A stretch of 21,166 bases of DNA from Alphaproteobacteria bacterium (lineage in GTDB: Bacteria > Pseudomonadota > Alphaproteobacteria > Micavibrionales > SZUA-601). The notes under the pieces were generated by a model, which saw only the letters and a program-made list of their open reading frames with translations, searched no databases and was not told where the DNA came from. This document shows positions 15,660-21,166 of this stretch, piece after piece. The position numbers and the translations under genes were made by a program. The stretch lies in NCBI GenBank assembly GCA_028290805.1, contig JAQGJA010000152.1:1-21166 (forward strand). The letters run 5' to 3'. How positions within the stretch are numbered: the stretch's first letter is position 1; each line of letters starts with the position of its first letter.

Positions 15660-16154
15660 TTAAAACGCCAGACTTTCCCAATGCACCGAGCCGACCATAT
15701 GGCGCTTGACAGTGAGATCCGGATTAAAGATAAAGCTTTCCGGCAATCCGGCAAGGTTGAAAGTTTTGCTCAGAGCGCCGTCATCAATGCCGAAAACGAT
15801 ATTGCTGGCGACCTCATATTTATCCAGAAAATTGACGGCTTCGCCCGGTGTTTTATCCAGGGTGATTAAAATAAACTGGGTCTGTTTTTCCAGTTTGGCC
15901 TTGGCGAATAATTCCGGCAATTCTTCCACGCAAGGCGCGCACCAGCTGGCCCAGAAATGCAGGACCACTTTCTGGCCCTTATAGCGATAGAGATGCCCGC
16001 GTTCGCCATTCAGTTTCTTGAAATTGAAATCGTCCGTCACCTGCTTTTCGGGTGCAACGGGCGCGGCATTTCTGTGCGCCATGTAACGCGTGACGCCGAA
16101 GGTTGTCAAAGCGATAAGGACCAGGATAACCAGGTTTATTTTAAGAAGCCGCAT
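15660..16154 (-). CDS. Membrane-anchored thioredoxin-like protein (TlpA/ResA/CcsX type)
   Basis: The 164-residue protein has a single N-terminal membrane helix (about 5-23), a short periplasmic linker, and a thioredoxin fold with FWASWCAPC (redox pair Cys72 and Cys75) and the cis-proline loop GLPESF (Pro138). ResA and CcmG relatives reduce the CXXCH cysteines of apocytochrome c before haem attachment. Its ATG lies inside the 3' end of the CcsA/ResC gene (14-base overlap), so it is the reductase component of the System II module encoded just upstream. The length is normal and the active site is intact. The stop codon abuts that of the convergent hydrolase gene. Confidence 0.92.
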   Translation of the reverse strand: MRLLKINLVILVLIALTTFGVTRYMAHRNAAPVAPEKQVTDDFNFKKLNGERGHLYRYKGQKVVLHFWASWCAPCVEELPELFAKAKLEKQTQFILITLDKTPGEAVNFLDKYEVASNIVFGIDDGALSKTFNLAGLPESFIFNPDLTVKRHMVGSVHWESLAF

Positions 16155-17814
16155 GCCGTCTTCTCCGCCAGGTGGAAAGGATCAGGAATATTAGCTCAGC
16201 GATGCCCAGAATGGCAAGGCTGGAAGCGCTGCCATTCATAAAGCCATAGGAATGCAGCCCGATGCCCAGCAAGTTGATACCAATCCAGGACAAAGCGACG
16301 ATCAGGCATAACAGGCACAAGGCAATAATAAACCCTGTTTCACCCACCTGCCGTGTCAGCCGCGCATGAATAAAGGCGATCAGCCACAAGGCAATGAGGA
16401 GCGCACCGTTCTCTTTCGGGTCCCAGCCCCAGAAGCGCCCCCAGGACTGGTCCGCCCAGACGCCGCCTAAAAGCGTACCGATACTGATGAACAGCAGTGA
16501 TAACAGCGAGGCGTAATAAATGCGCTGGAAAAGACGCGGCGATTGACGCCCCCATAAATACACATGCGCCATCGCCGAAGTAAGCAGGCACAGCGCGTAA
16601 CCGGTGGTGATGGTTAGTACATGCACTCCAAGCCAGAAGCGCGTATCCAGCACGGCCTGGAGCACCTTCAGCGTTTCCGCCTCATCATTGATGGCATAGC
16701 CGAAGAGTTTCAGCCCTGCACCCAGGAAACCGCCCAGCGCGAGGAAAGAAATTTCCTTTTGTTTTTTTGCCAGCAACAGGCAAAAGGCAACCGTGACAAA
16801 ACCGATAAACAGGATGGATTCATACAAGGTGCTGACCGGTGGCCGCTGTAAAATAATCATCCGGCACAGCAGGCCGAAACCGTGCAGGGTTATCCCGGCA
16901 CCGAGCCAGGCCCAGGCGGTGTATTTGAAAACAGGATAACGCATGGCAAGCAAAGCCAGCAGAAAGGCAACGCCGTATAACACCAAAGCCAGGAACCACG
17001 GGTCAAGCATGTTATATACCAGTTCTGTCTTCAACTGGAATTGCAGTAAAGGTTTGTCTTTCAGCGTTGCGGCATATATTTCCCGGCTGGTTTCCTGCCA
17101 TTTTGCCACATCGCCTTTGATATAGGCATCGGCCAGATCGCTCCATAAATTCAGAGCAGTATCGCTGGTTTTATTTGCAAGATAATATTCCCAGGGAGAT
17201 AGCCATGCCCCGCCTCTTGGGATAAGGCGCAGATACTGGTTGTTTTCGCCGGAAGATAAAATCATTCTTTCCAGCCGGCCATTATTTTTAAGATCAATAA
17301 AACGCTGCGGCTTGCCGCTGGGTGATTTTAAGGGCAGCAATAAGGTAAAGCTGTTTTTCAACTGCTCGTATCCCGTGACCATCGCATATAGGGTCAGCAA
17401 TTCCTGTTGATCGGGGGAAAGCTGGTCCGCTTCGGTTTTGCGCAGGGATAAAATAAGAATGGCCTTGGCTGAGAATGCCGCATCCAATTCGGTAAAGGAA
17501 TAATAAGCCGGATCGCGCAGCGGTAAATCCAGAACATGCAACAAGGACGATTGGCGCACCAGAAATAACGGCGGGGCATCGCCGCTGGCCGGGTCAAAAG
17601 CCAATCGCGCCAGCCAGGGGGCGGTGATCTCCATCGGTGCCTTGACGCCTGAAATTTGCTGCAGCGTCAATTGCGCGAAACGGCCCAATGGTTTCAGTCG
17701 TCCTTCATGCATCACCGGCAATTGCTGGAAGACGGAGAAATCGAATTCGTCTTCCGCCCGCGCCGCCGCACAAAACAGGCAAAAGAAAACGGCGATGAGA
17801 ATTTTTTTAACCAC
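16141..17814 (-). CDS. ccsA: Cytochrome c maturation protein CcsA/ResC (System II haem-handling subunit)
   Basis: The frame is open from a TTG at 17841, but GTG 17814 is preferred: it gives MVKKILIAVFFCLFCAAARA, a clear signal peptide, and an eight-base overlap with the ResB gene. The product then has 557 residues. Residues about 21-270 form a periplasmic domain beginning with a VMHEGRLKPLGRFAQ motif, found in the larger CcsA proteins. Residues about 272-550 hold the multi-helix CcsA core, with the tryptophan-rich WWD haem-binding motif at 452-467 (VWADQSWGRFWGWDPK) and conserved His311, His398 and His521 (GIGLHSYGF). With ResB it exports haem and attaches it to apocytochromes c on the periplasmic side. 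The extended form is much longer than simple ResC (about 320 to 390 residues). The function is well supported. Confidence 0.92.
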   Translation of the reverse strand: MVKKILIAVFFCLFCAAARAEDEFDFSVFQQLPVMHEGRLKPLGRFAQLTLQQISGVKAPMEITAPWLARLAFDPASGDAPPLFLVRQSSLLHVLDLPLRDPAYYSFTELDAAFSAKAILILSLRKTEADQLSPDQQELLTLYAMVTGYEQLKNSFTLLLPLKSPSGKPQRFIDLKNNGRLERMILSSGENNQYLRLIPRGGAWLSPWEYYLANKTSDTALNLWSDLADAYIKGDVAKWQETSREIYAATLKDKPLLQFQLKTELVYNMLDPWFLALVLYGVAFLLALLAMRYPVFKYTAWAWLGAGITLHGFGLLCRMIILQRPPVSTLYESILFIGFVTVAFCLLLAKKQKEISFLALGGFLGAGLKLFGYAINDEAETLKVLQAVLDTRFWLGVHVLTITTGYALCLLTSAMAHVYLWGRQSPRLFQRIYYASLLSLLFISIGTLLGGVWADQSWGRFWGWDPKENGALLIALWLIAFIHARLTRQVGETGFIIALCLLCLIVALSWIGINLLGIGLHSYGFMNGSASSLAILGIAELIFLILSTWRRRRHAAS

Positions 17815-18829
17815 GGCGGCGCACCCATAATTGCAGGACAAGGCCGGTGAACATCATGGCGGTAGCGATATACGGGAAAAGCCAGCCCGTATTATCCACG
17901 GCATTCAATACGGATGCGGTCTCGCCATTGGGTAAGGTCAGGACGGAAGATTGATACAGCGTATAATTTTTGTAACGTAATGGTTCATTCATGGAAATCT
18001 GCACCGGCCATTCGCGGCCCGCTTCGACCACCAATAAGGAGGATTGATAATTCTGGGCGATCTCCGTCCCCTGGTAATAATCCTGTTTGAAATTCTGAAG
18101 CAATAATGAAAAAGGCATCGTGCTTTTCCTGCGCTGAAGGATAAAACGGTAATGATCCTTGCCGATCAGCCTTTCCGGCTGGGGCTGAAGAAATTCCGTC
18201 GTCACGATATCCATGCCATTTACGGCAATTGCCAGCCCGGCCTGATTGATCTCGTCGTCGCGTTTAATGGGAAGTTCGGTTAAAATTTCCTTCTGCATCG
18301 TGGCATTGCGCATCGTTTTGGCAATTTTTATTTTCAGGCTATCCGCAATGATATCGTCTTTAAGTGCGGCAAAATTATGCCGTCCGATCACGCGCCCGTT
18401 TTTAACAACCAGAAATTCGCGCGCATGGTAATCATACATATTCTGCACGGCTTCATTGCGGCGCAGGATGATGAAGCCTTCTTTCTTACTAAACAAGGTC
18501 ACCCCGCCGCCGAGCAGCAAAACCAGAACGCTCAAATGCGCCAGCGTCGTGCCGATATGCCGCATGGTCCAGCGGCTTTTGGTGATAAAATGGCAAAGGA
18601 GGTTGATAAACAACAGCGCCAGCATGGAGGCACCCGCAGGAACGGGCAGCGGGCCAAGCCAATAGATAAAGCTATTGAAAAAAAGATGCGTTGCCTGGAA
18701 CAACCCGATATATTTTTGCGCAATCGTGCCGATTACCAGCACCCCCATGAAATACGCCAAAAGCCAGGACAGCAAGCGCGGGCTTTGCAGCAGCAAAAAC
18801 AGCCTGGTAGGAATGGCGCGTATTTTCAT
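17807..18829 (-). CDS. resB: Cytochrome c maturation protein ResB/Ccs1 (System II)
   Basis: The 340-residue protein shows the ResB layout: three N-terminal membrane helices (about 19-36, 64-84 and 93-112, the last with RHIGTTLAHLSVLVLLLGG), a large periplasmic domain (about 113-315), and one C-terminal helix (317-335). ResB and CcsA form the System II cytochrome c synthetase. It is somewhat shorter than typical Ccs1/ResB (about 400 to 550 residues), mainly in the periplasmic domain, but it has no frameshift. The gene starts 23 bases after the pseudouridine synthase stop and overlaps the ccsA start, so it is in the middle of a tight operon. Confidence 0.88.
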   Translation of the reverse strand: MKIRAIPTRLFLLLQSPRLLSWLLAYFMGVLVIGTIAQKYIGLFQATHLFFNSFIYWLGPLPVPAGASMLALLFINLLCHFITKSRWTMRHIGTTLAHLSVLVLLLGGGVTLFSKKEGFIILRRNEAVQNMYDYHAREFLVVKNGRVIGRHNFAALKDDIIADSLKIKIAKTMRNATMQKEILTELPIKRDDEINQAGLAIAVNGMDIVTTEFLQPQPERLIGKDHYRFILQRRKSTMPFSLLLQNFKQDYYQGTEIAQNYQSSLLVVEAGREWPVQISMNEPLRYKNYTLYQSSVLTLPNGETASVLNAVDNTGWLFPYIATAMMFTGLVLQLWVRRRG

Positions 18830-18852
18830 CTGGCGCAGTATAGGCGCAAAGT

Positions 18853-19500
18853 TCAGGGCGAAAAGCCCAATTCCAGCATCATGGCGCGTATTGCATCGGA
18901 TACGGGCGCTTCGACGATAATCGCCGGGTCATTCTGGATATAGGGAATGCGCAAGGCGCGGGCATGCAGCATCAGCGCGGAATTTTCATCGCCGCGCCCA
19001 TATAAACGGTCGCCCATGATCGGCGTGCCTTGTGCCGCGCAGTGGACACGCAGTTGATGTGTGCGGCCCGTTTTGGGTTTCAACTCGACCCATGAAAATC
19101 CGTTTTTCTCATCCAGCACGCGCAATTCGGTGATCGCTGCCTGGCCGTTGGGGTCGGCCTGCATATGCCACTGGTATTTTTTATCGGTAATCTTGGCCAA
19201 AGGAAGGTCAATGCGCATTTGCTTTGCAGGCAAAACGCCTTCCAGAATGGCCCAATAGGTTTTATTGATTCGGCCCTGCTCGAACAGCCGGCCCAAAATC
19301 CGCAAAGCCTGCTTGTTGCGCCCCAGGATGAGGCAGCCGCTGGTATCGCGGTCCAGCCGGTGGGCGAGGGAAGGGGGCAGGCGCTTTTCGAACTGGAAAT
19401 CGCCCAGGTAATCATCCAGCGTCACCCCGCCGCCGGGCCCGGCATGCACGGGCAGGCCCGCAGGCTTGCTGATGACGACGATGTCGTCATTCTTGAACAA
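18853..19500 (-). CDS. RluA-family pseudouridine synthase, start codon uncertain
   Basis: From the TTG at 19500 the product has 215 residues. It isomerises uridine in rRNA or tRNA. The catalytic motif is HRLDRDTSG (Asp50), and the KTGRTHQLRVHCAAQGTPIMGDRLYG region is conserved. There is no N-terminal S4 domain. The short form with GLPVHAGPGGG resembles alphaproteobacterial members. No ATG lies near the conserved N-terminus. In the same frame upstream come CTT, CCC, ATT, AAT, TTT, TCT, ACT, CTG, TCC and then the TAA of the small gene; IPLLFKNDDIVVISKP looks like normal family sequence, so a start at the CTG at 19524 or an ATT at 19509 is possible. No ribosome binding site is seen for any of these, so coupling to the upstream small gene is likely. 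Target site unknown. Confidence 0.88.
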   Translation of the reverse strand: MFKNDDIVVISKPAGLPVHAGPGGGVTLDDYLGDFQFEKRLPPSLAHRLDRDTSGCLILGRNKQALRILGRLFEQGRINKTYWAILEGVLPAKQMRIDLPLAKITDKKYQWHMQADPNGQAAITELRVLDEKNGFSWVELKPKTGRTHQLRVHCAAQGTPIMGDRLYGRGDENSALMLHARALRIPYIQNDPAIIVEAPVSDAIRAMMLELGFSP

Positions 19501-19527
19501 AAGGGGAATATTAAAAGAAGTCAGGGA

Positions 19528-19713
19528 TTATTTACTGGCGACCATGTCGTATGGGATGTCGACGGTCTCGAGCGCTCTTTCAACGAATTTCGGCTCGGTG
19601 AAAAGGCAGTGTCTGGCACTGAACAGCTGGTCGTTGGAGAACGCGGATCTTTTCTTTTTCTCGCGTTCGCTGGAATTCATGGCAAAAAAGGCACTCATAT
19701 CGACTTGAGACAT
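19528..19713 (-). CDS. 61-residue hypothetical protein heading the rluA-resB-ccsA operon
   Basis: ATG 19713 follows a good ribosome binding site (AGGGAG, eight bases before the ATG) and a well-placed promoter at 19743-19771. The 61-residue product (MSQVDMSAFFAMNSSEREKK at the start) is charged and has no membrane helix or signal peptide. I do not recognise it. Its TAA (19528-19530) is in the same frame as the following pseudouridine synthase, with only nine sense codons between that stop and the TTG start. It may be an independent small protein, a leader that couples translation, or an N-terminal extension interrupted by a stop. Confidence 0.62.
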   Translation of the reverse strand: MSQVDMSAFFAMNSSEREKKKRSAFSNDQLFSARHCLFTEPKFVERALETVDIPYDMVASK

Positions 19714-19742
19714 CTTTATACTCCCTGTATTTCTTAATAAAA

Positions 19743-19771
19743 AGTTACCATAGGATAAAGGTTTGAGTCAA
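19743..19771 (-). promoter_or_regulatory. Promoter of the small-gene/rluA/resB/ccsA/tlpA operon
   Basis: On the minus strand, TTGACT (19766-19771) and GTAACT (19743-19748) are separated by exactly 17 bases. Transcription would start near 19735, giving a leader of about 20 bases before the ATG at 19713. The region around it (19714-19875) is strikingly AT-rich. An upstream inverted repeat of TTTCCA and TGGAAA lies in this stretch. Confidence 0.6.
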
Positions 19772-19875
19772 CGCAAATTTTACTATAACAGTTTCCATAT
19801 ATTACTTTTATATCCTCTTGGAAAATATAAAAAACATATAAAGAACATTAACAACATCATTCTTTTGTACAGTTT

Positions 19876-20493
19876 TTAGTCCAGCGAATCGGCTTTTACG
19901 GCGGCAATTATCTGCTTTTCCATGTCTTCGGCGCTGACATCATGGGCGAACAGGGCGGCCAGCCCGCCTTTTGGCGCCAGTAGATAGGTAAAGGCGGAAT
20001 GATTGACCATATAATCCTTGCCGCCGCCTTGTTTCTGGGCATAGACCTTGAATAAATCCGTCATATGCTCGATCTCCTGGACGCTGCCGGTCAGGCCGAT
20101 CAGTTTGGGATGGAACAAGGCGATATAGGGTTTCAGTTCAGCCGGGGTATCCCGCTCGGGGTCCACGGTGATAAAAAGCGGCTGGATCTGGCGGGCCACA
20201 TCCTGTGGCAAAGCCGCATAGGCTTCGGCGATTTTATTGAGGCCAAGGGGACAGACATCAGGGCAATGGGTAAACCCAAAATACAGCAGCAAATATTTGC
20301 CCGGCCAGGATTTTTCGGTCACTTTTTTGCCGTCCTGGTTGACCAATGCAAACGGCCCGCCCAGTTCGGTAACTGCGATACCGGAAGAAACCGGCAGGCG
20401 TTTCTGGCCAAAGCCCGAAAGATATAAGGCCCCCACGGCAAGTACGGCGATAAGGCAAAGCAGCCAGGCGACGGAAGAAGGGCGGGTGGCCAT
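19876..20493 (-). CDS. SCO1/SenC family copper chaperone
   Basis: The 205-residue protein has an N-terminal membrane anchor (about 8-26) and a thioredoxin-like periplasmic domain. The copper ligands are Cys77 and Cys81 in the FTHCPDVCP motif and His165 in VNHSAFTYLL. DPERDTP (111-117) is also typical. SCO proteins deliver copper to the CuA site of cytochrome c oxidase or keep its cysteines reduced. It lies upstream of, and in the same direction as, the cytochrome c maturation genes, which fits a respiratory-assembly neighbourhood, but the 162-base gap with its own promoter argues for separate transcription. The start ATG 20493 is followed directly by the basic and hydrophobic anchor. Upstream TTAATA and TTATAA with 17-base spacing could be its promoter. 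Confidence 0.93.
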   Translation of the reverse strand: MATRPSSVAWLLCLIAVLAVGALYLSGFGQKRLPVSSGIAVTELGGPFALVNQDGKKVTEKSWPGKYLLLYFGFTHCPDVCPLGLNKIAEAYAALPQDVARQIQPLFITVDPERDTPAELKPYIALFHPKLIGLTGSVQEIEHMTDLFKVYAQKQGGGKDYMVNHSAFTYLLAPKGGLAALFAHDVSAEDMEKQIIAAVKADSLD

Positions 20494-20535
20494 GAAGGTT
20501 CTCAGAGGTGAGGGGATGTCAATAATGAATAGCTT

Positions 20536-20545
20536 CCTTATAAGG
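20536..20545. promoter_or_regulatory. Perfect 10-bp palindrome between divergent genes
   Basis: CCTTATAAGG lies between the SCO gene and the 80-residue gene. It overlaps the candidate -10 element of the SCO gene, so it could be a regulator site, but ten bases can arise by chance. Confidence 0.25.
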
Positions 20546-20612
20546 CATAAGGTAAGTGTATATTAACACATAGACGCTATACTTTTAATTGTCAAAGGAG
20601 TGACAAAAGGTC

Positions 20613-20855
20613 ATGAGCACTATTGGATCAAATTCAGTCGCAGCCCAAGCCTATAGCGGCGTTCAGCGGAGCAATGGCGAAGCGAATCGCGCCTCGGCCA
20701 CGATTTCCCGCTCGCCTTCCAAAGGCAGCGAAGGTGAATTCAAAATGCCTATGAACGCCACACCGCGTGGCAGCTGGGTTTTAAGCGAAAACGCCAATCC
20801 CCAAGACTTTGAAGCGGGCTCACCGCGCGGCACTTATTTAAACGTCGTCGTTTAA
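20613..20855 (+). CDS. 80-residue hypothetical protein with two PRG repeats
   Basis: ATG 20613 is preceded by AAGGAG (20595-20600, a rather long 12-base gap) and AAAAGG closer in. A TATACT (20578-20583) could serve as its -10 element. The product is Ser-, Asn- and Ala-rich and looks disordered in its first half. Residues 50-57 (TPRGSWVL) and 70-77 (SPRGTYLN) are an internal repeat: small residue, PRG, Ser or Thr, aromatic, hydrophobic. It ends in a hydrophobic VVV. There is no signal peptide or membrane helix. I do not recognise a family. Its last 18 bases overlap the convergent folD gene. The ribosome binding site and codon use support it being real. Confidence 0.62.
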   Translation: MSTIGSNSVAAQAYSGVQRSNGEANRASATISRSPSKGSEGEFKMPMNATPRGSWVLSENANPQDFEAGSPRGTYLNVVV

Positions 20856-21166
20856 ATCTTTTAATTCTTTTTCCGCGACTTCCAGCGTATTTTCCAGCAA
20901 AGCTGCAATCGTCATCGGGCCCACGCCGCCTGGTACCGGCGTAATCGCACCTGCAATGGTGATCGCACTGTCAAAATCCACATCGCCGGTGATTTTGTCT
21001 TCCGGGCGGTTGATGCCGACATCGATCACGATTGCACCGGGTTTGAGCCATTCGCCCTGGATAAACCGGGCCTTGCCGATCGCTACTACCACGATATCAG
21101 CCATCCGGCAAAGTTCCGGCAGATTGGTGGTGCGGATATGCGCCTGGGTCACCGTGCAATCTTCGC
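20838..21166 (-). CDS. folD: FolD, methylenetetrahydrofolate dehydrogenase/cyclohydrolase, C-terminal part
   Basis: The reading frame runs to the right edge, so the N-terminal catalytic part lies outside. The visible 108 codons begin EDCTVTQAHIRTTNL, where CTVT and the following RT are the NADP-binding region of FolD, then ADIVVVAIGKARFIQGEWLK, GAIVIDVGIN, GDVDFDSA and the hallmark GAITPVPGGVGPMTIAALLENTLE. FolD interconverts 5,10-methylene- and 10-formyl-tetrahydrofolate in one-carbon metabolism. The GTG at 21152 is internal and is not the start. The stop lies within the convergent 80-residue gene (18-base overlap). Confidence 0.96.
   Translation of the reverse strand, partial: EDCTVTQAHIRTTNLPELCRMADIVVVAIGKARFIQGEWLKPGAIVIDVGINRPEDKITGDVDFDSAITIAGAITPVPGGVGPMTIAALLENTLEVAEKELKDLNDDV

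Noticed and set aside
17815..17841. TTG start for CcsA adding nine residues
   Set aside because: These residues overlap the ResB C-terminus and precede a clear signal peptide that starts at GTG 17814.
1..21166. CRISPR arrays, insertion sequences, prophage genes, toxin-antitoxin pairs
   Set aside because: Reading both strands, I saw no regularly spaced repeats, transposase or integrase motifs, phage structural genes or typical antitoxin/toxin pairs.

Overview
The window looks like chromosomal DNA of a Gram-negative bacterium, most likely an alphaproteobacterium. The reasons are a short RluA-type pseudouridine synthase with a GLPVHAGPGGG N-terminus, which I associate with Rhodospirillales-like alphaproteobacteria, a TetR/RND/outer-membrane-factor efflux locus, SCO1/SenC, and FolD. 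The placement rests on recalled family resemblance, not on a search, and I cannot name a genus. I see no phage, insertion sequence or CRISPR array.

Positions 1-3560 are a gene-poor, relatively AT-rich accessory stretch. It holds the tail of a gene entering from the left, an unannotated decayed type IV pilin-like gene (about 355-521), an intact 733-residue autotransporter (588-2789), and about 670 bases of non-coding or decayed DNA with a truncated tRNA 3' end (3068-3089) and a possible receiver-domain remnant. It ends in an intact tRNA-Ser(GCU) on the minus strand. This resembles the scar of an old island next to a tRNA gene.

Positions 3561-4866 carry a 25-residue membrane peptide with a strong ribosome binding site, then a four-helix membrane protein of unknown function, closed by a strong bidirectional terminator.

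Positions 4867-11487 are a complete tripartite drug-efflux locus: a TetR/AcrR-type repressor on the minus strand, divergent from adaptor, RND pump and outer-membrane lipoprotein channel on the plus strand. The divergent intergenic region holds a 24-bp inverted repeat very like my recollection of the E. coli AcrR operator.

Positions 11547-12458 encode a D-2-hydroxyacid dehydrogenase with a more AT-rich composition. It shares a bidirectional terminator with a convergent RhlE-type RNA helicase (12506-13921, minus), whose motif II reads DETD instead of DEAD. A 345-base divergent region separates the helicase from a DUF72 gene overlapped by a small lipase-like alpha/beta hydrolase.

Positions 15660-19713 (minus) form a compact apparent operon: a 61-residue unknown protein, an RluA-family pseudouridine synthase, ResB, CcsA/ResC and a membrane-anchored TlpA/ResA-like thioredoxin. 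The last three make a System II cytochrome c maturation module, and the preceding minus-strand gene is a SCO1/SenC copper chaperone (19876-20493), so the right part of the window is devoted to respiratory-chain assembly. The window ends with an 80-residue unknown protein whose 3' end overlaps the convergent, truncated folD gene.

No wholly new system stands out as proven. The best leads are System II in a probable alphaproteobacterium, the missing AUG start of the pseudouridine synthase just after an in-frame stop, the DETD helicase, the AcrR-like operator, the conserved-looking 25-residue peptide, and the decayed pilin.
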